Assembly: GCF_007830355.1 (NCBI RefSeq)
Contig: NZ_VLKO01000002.1
Location: 62,001-126,000 of the forward strand
From: Flavobacterium tiangeerense
GTDB taxonomy: Bacteria > Bacteroidota > Bacteroidia > Flavobacteriales > Flavobacteriaceae
Direction of reading: 5' to 3'
DNA: 64,000 nucleotides
Below are positions 8,462-18,500 of the stretch, one piece after another (position 1 is the stretch's first letter; each line of letters opens with the position of its first letter). The notes beneath the pieces are model-generated. The model saw only the letters and a program-made list of their open reading frames with translations. It was not told the origin of the DNA and did no database searches. A program made the translations under genes and the position numbers.

Positions 8462-8559
8462 TAAAAAATTAAATTTTTATGTTGATTTACAATTAATTAC
8501 AGAATTTATTTATTAATTTTACATTTCCAATAACAAACAATTCAAAAAAATTTAAAATT

Positions 8560-9189
8560 ATGATTAAAGTATGTATAGCCGATAATTATCCTGTTGTGCA
8601 TTTTGGAGTAAAATCTTACTTTAAAGATAATGCTGACATCTCCATTGTAGCCAATGTGGGCAATTTCTTGATGGTACGAGATATACTTCAAACCAAAGAC
8701 ATTGATGTATTAGTACTAGATTTGGACCTGGAAGGACTTTCAAGTATCTTCGAGATCAAAACAATCTTGAAAGATTTCCCAAAAACAAAAGTGATTTTAT
8801 ACAGTGGTCTATCTGAACAGATTTATGCACCAAATGCCATTAAAGCCGGAGCATCTGGCTTTGTGCACAAATCCGAAAAGTTAGAAACACTAGGAATTGC
8901 TATTGTAAAAGTATCACAAGGTAAGATCATCATGAATGAAACCGTGAAGAAAAACTTAGCCTTGATTGCAAAACAAACTAAAAGTGAGCGTTTGTATCGC
9001 AAACTTTCTAACCGTGAAGTTGAAGTATTACGCTACTTGAGTGGAGGGAAAAAGAATCACGAAATTGCTGATATCTTAAACCTGAATGAAAAAACAATCA
9101 GTACTTACAAGTTACGTTTATTAACTAAACTAAATGTAACCAATCTGGTTGATCTAGTAGACAAAGCAAAAAAATTAGAAATCGTTTAG
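8560..9189 (+). CDS. LuxR/NarL-family response regulator (orphan)
   Basis: A 209-residue two-domain regulator. The receiver domain occupies about 1-120 with the phospho-acceptor probably Asp54 (LVLDLDLEG), Ser82 as the switch residue and Lys104 as the conserved lysine. The acidic pocket at Ala7-Asp8 is reduced compared with the usual pair. A LuxR-type helix-turn-helix follows (about 143-205, LSNREVEVLRYLSGGKKNHE). No histidine kinase gene is adjacent, so its partner and targets are unknown. The end overlaps the 3' end of dnaG on the other strand by 4 bp. Confidence 0.9.
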   Translation: MIKVCIADNYPVVHFGVKSYFKDNADISIVANVGNFLMVRDILQTKDIDVLVLDLDLEGLSSIFEIKTILKDFPKTKVILYSGLSEQIYAPNAIKAGASGFVHKSEKLETLGIAIVKVSQGKIIMNETVKKNLALIAKQTKSERLYRKLSNREVEVLRYLSGGKKNHEIADILNLNEKTISTYKLRLLTKLNVTNLVDLVDKAKKLEIV

Positions 9190-11162
9190 TAATATCTTGA
9201 CATTACACGACCTAATTTTTTTGAAAAAGAATGGATTAAAATATTATAATCCATAACTAATGATAAAGGCTCTGTATTATCTGAATTTGGTTCAGATGAT
9301 ATAGAGCTTTTTAATTCTTCTATAATACTTCCTACAAGATACCAACGAAGCGTTAAAATAGTCTCTGAAACCTCTTGACCTATTGTTTCATTTTTAGTTT
9401 TTGGAAAAATATTTTGACCTACCCAATCATGAAGAACGAGTTGCTCATCTTCCATTAAAATATCTGTTACTTCTTGAGCAAAGTCAACATCCAAGCGCAT
9501 TAAATACTGTTCCATACTAAAGGATTCATTCTCATTATAAAACGCTATAAGATCATTGTAAATTGCTCTAAATAATGGATTAGCAAGTTGCACCTCATCC
9601 TCTTGCAAACTGAGGTAAATACGTTGGTAAACCTTATAATTTCTTTTTTCTGAAACAGTTTCAATTTCTCCTTCTGCATTTGTACGCAAAAAAACATCTT
9701 CAAATTCTTCTTCTAGATTGCCATACAACAGTAAAATTTCAATTATTTTACGTTCCAATCGATTTAACACATCAACTTTAACGGCAGCAATTGGATTTTC
9801 GTTTTTAACAATTTCAAAAGCTTGTTGCTCTTGTTTTTGTTTTTTTCCAACCTCGGCAACTTCTTTTTGAGATAATTGTGCCAGAGTACTTTGTAATACT
9901 TGCTCTGAAATATCCATAATTCGGGAACATTCCTGAATGTAAATTTCGCGTTGAATTCGATCTGGAATTTTAGATATACTCCCTACCATATCCCGAATCA
10001 GGTCGGCTTTTTTTACTGGATCGTTTTTGGCTTCATTCATTAAGAGCGATGCTTTGAACTGGATGAAATCTTTAGAATTATTTTCAAGATAATAGACTAA
10101 ATCATCATACGACGTTTTTTTTGCAAAACTATCCGGATCTTCCCCATCGGGAAAAGTACATACTTTGACATTCATACCTTCTTCAAGTATCAAATCAATC
10201 CCTCGCACAGAGGCGCGCAATCCTGCTGCATCACCATCAAATAAAACGGTAATGTTTTTTGTCAATCTATTTATCAGTCTAATTTGATCTGGCGTCAAGG
10301 CAGTTCCAGATGAAGCTACCACATTCTCAATACCTGATTGATTGAATTGTATCACATCCGTATACCCTTCCACAAGGTAGCAATTGTTTAATTTTGCTAT
10401 AGCTTGTTTGGCTTGATAAATACCATACAACACTTTACTCTTGTGGTAAATTTCACTTTCAGGTGAGTTTAGGTATTTTGCTGCTTTTTTATCATTGGTT
10501 AAGATACGACCTCCAAAACCTAAAACACGTCCAGACATGCTTTCAATAGGAAACATCACACGGCCCTTGAAGCGATCAAAAGGTCTGTCCTCTTTCGGAA
10601 TTGTAAGTCCTGTACTTTCCAGAAATTCTAATTTATACCCTTTACCAAGAGCTTCTTTTGTAAACGCATCCCAACTTTCAGGTGAATATCCAAGGCTGAA
10701 TTTTTTGATGGTTTCATTTGTAAAACCTCTTTCCTTAAAGTAAGAGTATCCAATAGCTTTTCCCTCTTCGGAATTTAAAAGTGTATTGTGGAAATACGTT
10801 TTGGCAAATTCCGAGACCAAATACATGCTTTCTCGAGTATCTGTGAGGGCTTTTTCTTGATCTGTTTGCTCTGTTTCTTCAATTTCAATATTATACTTTT
10901 TGGCTAAGTATCTAATGGCTTCTGGATACGTAAAATGAGAGTGCTCCATCAAGAAAGCAACAGCATTTCCACCTTTTCCAGAACTAAAATCCTTCCAGAT
11001 TCCTTTGGCCGGAGAAACCATAAATGATGGTGAACGCTCTTCAGAGAAAGGACTTAACCCCTTATAGTTACTTCCTGCTCTTTTTAAATGAACAAATTCA
11101 CCAATAACCTCCTCTACACGAGCAGTTTCATAAACAGTATCAATTGTAGCTTTTGAAATCAA
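9186..11162 (-). CDS. dnaG: DNA primase DnaG (zinc ligands lost)
   Basis: Synthesises RNA primers at the replication fork. The start is placed at TTG 11160-11162, giving ISKATIDTVYETARVEEVIG, which fits primase N-termini; the frame is open further upstream to 11246 but that extension is not primase-like. The TOPRIM domain has the glutamate motif LVEGYTDVIQF and the acidic motif LFDGDAAGLR, both intact. The N-terminal CHC2 zinc-ribbon region is recognisable (GLSPFSEERSPSFMVS) but the expected Cys and His ligands are Ser, and the second pair reads WKDFSSGKGG. The C-terminal part would bind DnaB helicase. It ends convergently with the response regulator. Confidence 0.95.
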   Translation of the reverse strand: MISKATIDTVYETARVEEVIGEFVHLKRAGSNYKGLSPFSEERSPSFMVSPAKGIWKDFSSGKGGNAVAFLMEHSHFTYPEAIRYLAKKYNIEIEETEQTDQEKALTDTRESMYLVSEFAKTYFHNTLLNSEEGKAIGYSYFKERGFTNETIKKFSLGYSPESWDAFTKEALGKGYKLEFLESTGLTIPKEDRPFDRFKGRVMFPIESMSGRVLGFGGRILTNDKKAAKYLNSPESEIYHKSKVLYGIYQAKQAIAKLNNCYLVEGYTDVIQFNQSGIENVVASSGTALTPDQIRLINRLTKNITVLFDGDAAGLRASVRGIDLILEEGMNVKVCTFPDGEDPDSFAKKTSYDDLVYYLENNSKDFIQFKASLLMNEAKNDPVKKADLIRDMVGSISKIPDRIQREIYIQECSRIMDISEQVLQSTLAQLSQKEVAEVGKKQKQEQQAFEIVKNENPIAAVKVDVLNRLERKIIEILLLYGNLEEEFEDVFLRTNAEGEIETVSEKRNYKVYQRIYLSLQEDEVQLANPLFRAIYNDLIAFYNENESFSMEQYLMRLDVDFAQEVTDILMEDEQLVLHDWVGQNIFPKTKNETIGQEVSETILTLRWYLVGSIIEELKSSISSEPNSDNTEPLSLVMDYNILIHSFSKKLGRVMSRYY

Positions 11163-11291
11163 GTTTAATAAAATATTTAGGGATTGAAAATGTAAAATTA
11201 CACAAATCAAATTGGATAATTCACAATCTAAAAAACAAAAAAACACTTCTTTACAAAGTGCTTTTTTATGCTGCTAAAATGCCATCAGCAA

Positions 11292-12887
11292 TTAATTAAA
11301 ATCAAAACGCAAACCTAATGAAACATTGTTTTGCTTGACAGCATTGTCTTTAAACAATGGGTTTAAATCGTATTTCAAGTATAAACTTGTAGCTTTATAT
11401 CCTACATAAGTGCTCAATCCATAGACAAAATCACTAGTGTTAAAATCTCCTTTTGTTTTTTCGGTTGATTTTAAATCTGAATTTTCATATTGTAAAATTT
11501 GTTTTGTTTTCACGTTTACTCCTGCGTACCCGCCTAGTCCTACTCTAACACTCTGATGAGATTTAAAATAGGTCTTATCGTTCTTAACCTCTGGCTTTTT
11601 AAAATCAAATTCTAAATGTAACGGAAATACCAAGCTCACATTTCTAAATCTAGAATCTTTTAATTCAATAGGATTCACTGTCAAATTGGTTTGATTGCCA
11701 TTCACCTCAAAACTACGGTTGTTTGTAGGGCGAAGGTTATTGTACATAACTGATAAACCGTACTTGGCATGCAATAGGTTAGAATTGTTTAAAAGTCTAG
11801 AATTATAAGAAACGCCAATTTCATAAAAATGAGATCCTAAATACCTGAAATCTGATTTTTCAACTTCGCCATCAGTAACAACATTGTTCAATCCTGCAGC
11901 AAAAACAAATTGTGAAGTTGTCCTTTTGGATTGGCGTTCATCCTTATCAGATTGTCCGTTGTACACTTTTAAAGAGGAAATATTAAATTCGGTTTGATTT
12001 GGTCCAAGCTCTTCAGAATTAGTCCCAAAAATAACCATTCTGCCACCACTTCTAGTGTCTTTAGCGTCCTGCACTTTTCCATCCACTTTATCTTGTACCA
12101 ACTGGTTGAGTTTCTCTTCTTGAACACTAACTTTAGAATCAATATTTGCGGCGTGAACGGCTGCTTTCTTTAACTTTAAATCATCCGCTTGTTCCTTCGT
12201 AATTACTTTATTATCGAGATCTTTATCAATTTTTTCAATCTCTTTTTTTAACGCATTTTTTTCTGAACTTGTTATTGATTTAATTTCGTTACCAATAGCT
12301 TTAGCTCTGGTCTCAAATGGAATTGATTGATGGTCTCTTCCCTTAGTTAGTCCCGTTTCAGGTGTAGTATCATCAACTATTTCCAATGCAATGTCTTTAA
12401 ACCACACCTGACCTGTATCATCTAATAAAACTCCGTAAGAAATTGAAGTTGCATCTGCTGGTACGTGCAACACAATTTCATATTTTGTCCAGTCTTTTGT
12501 GCCTTTTATGGGATTTCTTCGCATGTTATCAAACGCTAAAACAGCCACATCATAGTAATCCACACGCATCCATAAACCAGCCCAAGATTTAATATTATCA
12601 CATTTTATATATCCTGACATTTTAACTGTTTTCCCAAGATACATTGATGGTTCTATCGTTTTCATCATAGTCCCAAAACCATTGATATTCTTTTTTAAAG
12701 ATTTAATTTGATATTCGCTACTGTTATTTTGCGACGAATTTGCAATTGGACCCATTTCATAATCTTTTGGTTTTGAACCTCGATAAAACCAATCGCGACT
12801 ATTTTTACTAGCTTCTACTCCTTGTGCATTTACTCTACTATAAAAAGCAAGTACTGCCATAACTGTGATTAAAATAATTTTTTGCAT
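11292..12887 (-). CDS. Secreted protein: beta-sandwich-like N-domain, coiled coil, C-terminal barrel-like region
   Basis: A 531-residue protein with a signal peptide (cleavage near VNAQ, about 22) not assigned to a named family. Residues about 30-175 resemble the ligand-binding-like domain seen fused to some HTH regulators (pattern WMRVD..AFDNM...IKGTKDW..YEIVLHVP). A charged coiled coil follows (about 185-275). The last 210 residues alternate like an outer-membrane beta-barrel and end in a phenylalanine-containing LRFDFN. It is the third gene after an ECF sigma factor and a putative anti-sigma factor, spaced 27 bp from the latter. It may be a target or envelope partner of that sigma module; that is inference. 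Confidence 0.65.
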   Translation of the reverse strand: MQKIILITVMAVLAFYSRVNAQGVEASKNSRDWFYRGSKPKDYEMGPIANSSQNNSSEYQIKSLKKNINGFGTMMKTIEPSMYLGKTVKMSGYIKCDNIKSWAGLWMRVDYYDVAVLAFDNMRRNPIKGTKDWTKYEIVLHVPADATSISYGVLLDDTGQVWFKDIALEIVDDTTPETGLTKGRDHQSIPFETRAKAIGNEIKSITSSEKNALKKEIEKIDKDLDNKVITKEQADDLKLKKAAVHAANIDSKVSVQEEKLNQLVQDKVDGKVQDAKDTRSGGRMVIFGTNSEELGPNQTEFNISSLKVYNGQSDKDERQSKRTTSQFVFAAGLNNVVTDGEVEKSDFRYLGSHFYEIGVSYNSRLLNNSNLLHAKYGLSVMYNNLRPTNNRSFEVNGNQTNLTVNPIELKDSRFRNVSLVFPLHLEFDFKKPEVKNDKTYFKSHQSVRVGLGGYAGVNVKTKQILQYENSDLKSTEKTKGDFNTSDFVYGLSTYVGYKATSLYLKYDLNPLFKDNAVKQNNVSLGLRFDFN

Positions 12888-12914
12888 GATGTTCGATTTT
12901 TGATTGATGATTGA

Positions 12915-13646
12915 TTATTCTTTTTCGTAATTTCTATTGGCCAAAACTGTTTTTATGGCGTTGTAATTTTTATTAAACTTGCTTATGGCCGACTCTCTAA
13001 AGGTTTGATTCATCTCTGTTTCTACATCCGACAATAAATTTTGAGGATTAACCGTGGTGCTTTTTATCGGTTTTGGATTGACTTGCAAATTAGTTGATGA
13101 CTCCAGTTGTGTATTACTCACTTCTGCTAACAATCCAGATGCTGAAACATACCTGTTTTTAGTACCCTTTTTTAGATTATTATTTTCTACTAAAATGGTT
13201 AAACTATCATTTTTAGAATTCTTAATTTGGACTGCAGCCAGTTCATTCTTTTCTAATTTCAATGATTTTTGCTGCGTTGAAGCTTGGTATTGAGGAGTAA
13301 CAATGCCTTTTTGAACGTTAGGTTTTAAAGCATTTGACAGTGTATTTGTATTTTGTAACGAATCGGCTGTAGTAAAGTTATTTTCTTGTTTTTTCGAATC
13401 TTGAAATACAACTCCATTGTCTTGATTTAAATTCACACTTTCTTTTTGATCAAAAAATAGGGTTCCAATAAGTAGAAAACCAACAAAACTTGCCGCCACA
13501 TACAACCATGGAAATTTAGTTTTTTGTTTTTCTGTCTCAGAAAGCATTGTGTCGAGTTTATCCCAAGCCATCGCCGAAGGTTTGATTTCTCTAGCATTCA
13601 ACTGCTCTTTTATTTGTATTTCAAATTTATTCGGTTCCATACTCAT
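12915..13646 (-). CDS. Putative membrane anti-sigma factor
   Basis: A 243-residue single-pass protein. Residues 1-40 are cytoplasmic with a WDKLD motif common in the N-termini of Bacteroidota anti-sigma-like proteins, then one membrane helix (about 45-63). The rest is a low-complexity Asn/Gln/Ser/Thr-rich periplasmic region. The start overlaps the end of the ECF sigma gene by 20 bp, the usual sigma/anti-sigma arrangement. No zinc-binding ZAS motif is seen. A later Met (codon 3) could be the true start. Confidence 0.65.
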   Translation of the reverse strand: MSMEPNKFEIQIKEQLNAREIKPSAMAWDKLDTMLSETEKQKTKFPWLYVAASFVGFLLIGTLFFDQKESVNLNQDNGVVFQDSKKQENNFTTADSLQNTNTLSNALKPNVQKGIVTPQYQASTQQKSLKLEKNELAAVQIKNSKNDSLTILVENNNLKKGTKNRYVSASGLLAEVSNTQLESSTNLQVNPKPIKSTTVNPQNLLSDVETEMNQTFRESAISKFNKNYNAIKTVLANRNYEKE

Positions 13647-14196
13647 AATTTTTTATTGTACTAATTTGTACTTGCAGCATTTTTCTAGCATGAGATAATT
13701 GCGACTTTGATGTTCCTTCATTAATTCCCAACAGGGTTGCAATTTCATGGTGTTTAAATCCTTCTATCGCAAATAAATTGAAAACCATTTTATAACCATC
13801 TGGTAAATTATCTATCAAGGATTGAATGTCGTCTACTGATAATTGACTTTCAATAGCATTAAAACTTTCCTCATCGCGACCGATTACGAAATCATCTTCG
13901 ATGTATTTAATTTTTTTATTTACTCTGATAAAAGAAATACATTCATTGACCATAATCCGCCTTATCCAGCCTTCAAAACTTCCTTTGTGTTCGTAATTTT
14001 TAAGATTGGTAAAAACCTTCATAAAAGCGGTAATCATAACGTCTTCGGCCTGATGCATATCTTTTATGTATTGACGGCAAACACTTAGCATTTTTGGAGA
14101 AAACTGGGTATAAATTTGCTGTTGCGCTTGTCGATTATTATCGACAGCCAACCGGATTAATTCCTTTTCCTCGTGATGTAAGTTGATTACTTTCAT
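13627..14196 (-). CDS. ECF RNA polymerase sigma factor
   Basis: A 189-residue sigma-70 family protein of group 4. Region 2 (about 25-90) contains the core-binding helix around DMHQAEDVMITAFMKVF and the -10 reading KGSFEGWIRRIMVNEC. Region 4 (about 130-180) has a helix-turn-helix in GFKHHEIATLLGINEGTSKS. The chosen start is the ATG at 14194-14196 (MKVINLHHEEK); an upstream TTG would add six residues. It heads an apparent three-gene operon with the anti-sigma-like gene and a secreted sensor/barrel-like protein. Extracytoplasmic stress or ligand signalling is likely. Confidence 0.9.
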   Translation of the reverse strand: MKVINLHHEEKELIRLAVDNNRQAQQQIYTQFSPKMLSVCRQYIKDMHQAEDVMITAFMKVFTNLKNYEHKGSFEGWIRRIMVNECISFIRVNKKIKYIEDDFVIGRDEESFNAIESQLSVDDIQSLIDNLPDGYKMVFNLFAIEGFKHHEIATLLGINEGTSKSQLSHARKMLQVQISTIKNYEYGTE

Positions 14197-14330
14197 AAAT
14201 AATTTCAATGGCAAAAATCAATATCAATGTCAATACATTTTAGTGCTGATGCAATTAAATCTTGATATTGAACCTCATCTCTATTTACATAGACGCTTTT
14301 CGATATAAAAAGGTTGCATGACATCTGATT

Positions 14331-14364
14331 TTTTTTTGATTTTGAACTTTGCAAATCAAAAAAA
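14331..14364. other. AT-rich perfect hairpin downstream of the polyprenyl synthase gene
   Basis: A 12-bp stem TTTTTTTGATTT / AAATCAAAAAAA with a 10-nt loop, 45 bp after the synthase stop and upstream of the ECF operon. The stem has only one G-C pair. It could be a weak terminator or part of the ECF promoter region, or it may be chance in AT-rich DNA. Confidence 0.35.
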
Positions 14365-14408
14365 CTAGTAAAATAAGGCGTTTAGAAGATGAAATATTTT
14401 AAAAAAGA

Positions 14409-15386
14409 TTATTTCTTTCTTTCAATAACGTAATTGACCATTAAAATTAGGGCGCTTTTATAATCTGATTGAGGGAAATCTTGAAGTAATAAAAGTGCTT
14501 CATGTTGAAAAGCAACCATTTTTGCTTCAGCATAAACCAAACCATTGTTGTTTTTCACAAATGCAATAACCTCTTTAACGCGTTTTTTGTCTTTGTTGTG
14601 ATTTTTTATCGAATTGATAAGCCAACTTTTCTCTTTTGGGGTACAAGTATTTAAAACATGGATAAGAGGCAAAGTCATTTTTTGCTCTTTGATATCAATT
14701 CCGGTTGGTTTACCAATGGCTTCATCAGTGTAATCAAATAAATCATCTTTGATTTGAAAAGCCATACCTATAAGTTCTCCAAACTTTCGCATTTTCTCGA
14801 CTTGCAGCTCATCTTCAATAACAGATTTTGCTCCAAGAGCACAACAAGCAGCTATAAGAGTAGCTGTCTTTTTTCGAATAATTTCGTAATAAATATCTTC
14901 AGTGATATCCAGTCTACGGGCTTTTTCAATTTGAAGTAATTCCCCTTCGCTCATTTCGCGTACAGCGACAGAAATGATTCTAAGTAAATCAAAATCACCG
15001 TTATCAATAGAAAGCAACAAGCCTTTTGACAACAAATAATCACCTACTAAAACAGCAATTTTATTTTTCCATAATGCGTTTAAAGAGAAAAAACCTCTTC
15101 GGCGATTACTATCATCCACTACATCATCGTGAACCAGTGTAGCAGTATGTATAAGCTCTATCACACAAGCACCACGATAAGTGCGCTCATTTACCAAGCC
15201 ATTTGCAACCATTTTTGCAGTAAGAAAAACAAACATAGGACGCATTTGTTTCCCCTTTCGGTTTACTATATAATAGGTAATTCTATTGAGTAAAGCCACT
15301 TGCGAAGTCATAGATTCATAGAACTTTTTTTCAAAAAGTTCCATTTCTTTTAAGATGGGCTGTTTTATTTGAGAGGTGACATTCAT
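14409..15386 (-). CDS. Polyprenyl diphosphate synthase (long-chain trans-prenyltransferase)
   Basis: Head-to-tail trans-prenyltransferase of 325 residues adding isopentenyl diphosphate to an allylic primer. The first aspartate-rich motif is DDVVDD (87-92) followed by RRRG, and the second is DDLFD (214-218). The residue five places before the first motif is a small alanine, which fits a long product such as the menaquinone side chain; chain length cannot be fixed from sequence alone. Length and motif spacing are normal. It is transcribed alone, divergently from the SusC operon. Confidence 0.92.
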   Translation of the reverse strand: MNVTSQIKQPILKEMELFEKKFYESMTSQVALLNRITYYIVNRKGKQMRPMFVFLTAKMVANGLVNERTYRGACVIELIHTATLVHDDVVDDSNRRRGFFSLNALWKNKIAVLVGDYLLSKGLLLSIDNGDFDLLRIISVAVREMSEGELLQIEKARRLDITEDIYYEIIRKKTATLIAACCALGAKSVIEDELQVEKMRKFGELIGMAFQIKDDLFDYTDEAIGKPTGIDIKEQKMTLPLIHVLNTCTPKEKSWLINSIKNHNKDKKRVKEVIAFVKNNNGLVYAEAKMVAFQHEALLLLQDFPQSDYKSALILMVNYVIERKK

Positions 15387-15530
15387 TAAGAAATCAAAGT
15401 TACGTCTTTTAGTAAATATAAATACGCTAAAAACTAATTTTAGTATTCCAATTCTAAAAAAAACGTACTCCTAACATTGCTAACCTATCCTTAATCCTAT
15501 TACGGTTTTTGTTAAAGTTACCTTAATCTC

Positions 15531-15556
15531 TTGACGATCCCTCCCTTCTAAGTTTG
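15531..15556 (+). promoter_or_regulatory. Promoter of the SusC-SusD-phosphatase operon
   Basis: TAAGTTTG (15549-15556) matches the -7 consensus 25 bp before the SusC start. A TTG at 15531-15533 lies 15 bp upstream, shorter than usual. No ECF-type or hybrid two-component regulator gene adjoins the operon, so control is unknown. Confidence 0.6.
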
Positions 15557-15581
15557 CAAAACAAAATAAAACAACACACCA

Positions 15582-18500
15582 ATGAAAATTTTAAGAAAAA
15601 ATCTGCTCTTTCTTTTACTTCTATTTTGCGCACATATTACTACTGCACAAACTAATGCAATATCAGGAAAAGTAACCGATTCATCCGGATTCCCGCTTAC
15701 TGGGGCAACTGTTTTAGTTAAAGGAACTAAAACTGCAGCCACCGCAAATGAAAATGGAAACTACACTATTAATACCGAACTAGGCAAGACATTAGTTTTT
15801 AGCTACATGGGCTTTATTACTAAAGAGGTTGTGGTGACCTACCAACAAAATATGAATGTTACATTGCAAGAAGATTCTATATCACTTGGAGAAGTTGTTG
15901 TAACTGCTTTAGGAATTAAAAGAGATAAACGTGCTTTAGGATATGCTTCCCAAGAATTGAAATCAGAGGATATCAATAAAGTAAACTCGGCAAATTTTGT
16001 ATCTAACTTAACAGGTAAAATATCAGGAGTACAAATTACTGGCTCTGGAAACGGAATCATAAGTTCTTCAAGAATTACTATCCGTGGAGACAAATCTTTG
16101 AACATCAATAATAACGGACCTTTGTTTATAGTTGATGGTATTCCAATCAATAATAATGTATATGGTATAGGAGGCGGTCCCACTACTCAGACTAACCTAC
16201 CAACTGATTATGGCAATGGTGCTTCTGAAATTAATCAAGAAAACATTGAAAGCGTAAACGTACTAAAAGGTGCAGCCGCATCGGCACTTTATGGCTCTAG
16301 AGCAGCAAATGGTGTTATTGTTATTACTACTAAATCTGGCAAAAAAGGCAAAGGATTTGGTGTTTCAATCGCTTCTTCTTTCATGACAAGCGAAGCATTG
16401 CGCTTACCTGAAATTCAAGGTGTTTATGGTGCGGGATCAAAACAAGTATACGATCCTGGAGCAGATACAAACTTAGGTCCACGTTTTGACTCAGGAGTAT
16501 CTTTATTACAGAATGGAAGTCCAGGATATTCAATAGGACTAGGACAAGTTTTACCATTTGAATTCAGATACAACTTAAATGACTTTTTTAGAAAAGGAAA
16601 CTCGATTTCAAACTCAGTATCGATTTCTGGATCAGATGAAAAAACTAATTTCAGGCTAAGCTATGGAAAAACTTCCAGCGAGGATATCGTACCTAATTCT
16701 AATTTAAAAAGAGAAAACATAAATCTCAACCTTAATTACTCTATTTCAGACAAATGGAAAATTAGCACAGTAGCTACTTACACAAAAAGTGCTAGTGATA
16801 ATACTCCTGTAACCGGTTACGGAAGTCAAGGAATTATGTACAATTTACTTTGGAATCATACCAATGTAGACTTAGATTGGCTTAAAGATTACTGGATTGT
16901 TAAAGATGTGAGACAAAACAGCATGTTTGGTTGGGGAGACAATCCATTTAAAATTGCGTATGAAAATATTAATGCATTTAAAAAAGGGCGTCTTTTTGGT
17001 AACATTTCTTCTACTTATGAAATCGATGAAAACTTTTCGTTTATGGCTAGAATAGGAATGGACAATTCTAATGATTTTAGATGGTCAAGACGACCAATTG
17101 GATCTTCAAGATATGTTTCTGGAATGTACCGCGAACAAACGATTGGTTTTACAGAATACAATGCTGATATGTTGCTAAGTTACGATCATAATTTTGGGGA
17201 TTTTTCGGTTAAAATATCCTACGGAGCAAACAGCATGAACCAATACACATCTGAAAGTAAAATTGAAGGACAAGGAATCAGTATTCCTGGAATTTACAAT
17301 TTGCAAAACATTAATGTTATGCCTATTTCATCAAGAGATATTTACAAAAAACGCATTAACAGCATGTATAGTTTTGCAAATATTGGATACAAAGATTATC
17401 TATACTTAGATCTAACAGCAAGAAATGATTGGTCTTCTACTCTTCCAGCAGACAATAATTCTTACTTCTATCCTTCTGCTTCATTAAGCTTTATTCCAAC
17501 TTCATTATTAGAAATGAATGAGAATATTGATTTCTTAAAACTGAGAGTCAACGCAGCTTCTGTAGGGAACGACACTGATCCTTACAAATTAGTTAAAACA
17601 TACAACAATGGAACTTTAGCGGGTACATTGACTAATCCTAGCACTATTTTAAATAGTAATTTAAAGCCTGAAATTGCAACATCCTATGAAGTAGGTGTTG
17701 AAGCTCAGTTTTTCAAAAAAAGAATTACGCTAGATGCTAGTTATTACATCACCGATTCTAAAAATCAAATCGTAGGTTTAGATGTGTCACAAGCCTCTGG
17801 ATTTAATTCGAATGTAATCAATGCAGGTAAAATACAAAACAAAGGAATCGAGATAGGATTAGGAATCACGCCTGTTCGAACAGAAAATTTTGAATGGTCA
17901 CTTAACGCTAATTTTACTCAGAACCGTGGTACTGTAAAAGAATTGACTCCAGGAATTAACAATTACATCATTGCTCAAGGTCCAAATGGTGGCACAATTG
18001 AAGCACGTGTTGGCGAGAGAATGGGAGACATGTACGGTCGTGGTTATTTAAGAAGTCCTGACAATCAAATTGTATTCGATGCTAATGGTTCTCCAATTTT
18101 AGATACAAAAATCAAAAAAATAGGAAACTACAATCCAGATTGGATGTTGGGCCTTAGCACCAATCTTAAATATAAAAACTTCAATCTTAATGCATTATTA
18201 GATGTACGCCACGGTGGTAAAATATATTCAATGACCAATTCAATTGGGATGGAAAGTGGCATCCTTGCCGTTTCATTACCTGGTAGAGAAACAGGAATTA
18301 TTGGTAACGGAGTTGTTCAAAACACAGACGGAACATACAGACCAAACACAACTTCTGTGAGTGCAGAAAACTGGTATTACTACAATTCTTATCGTAGAGA
18401 TAATATTGAGGCTAATTCATTTGACGCTTCTTATGTAAAACTGAGAGAGGTAAGTTTGAATTACAAACTATCTGACAAATGGACCAAAGCGGTAAAAATG

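Noticed and set aside
11163..11246. N-terminal extension of dnaG by 28 codons
   Set aside because: The extension is hydrophobic and unlike primase; the TTG at 11160-11162 starts at the position where primase similarity begins.
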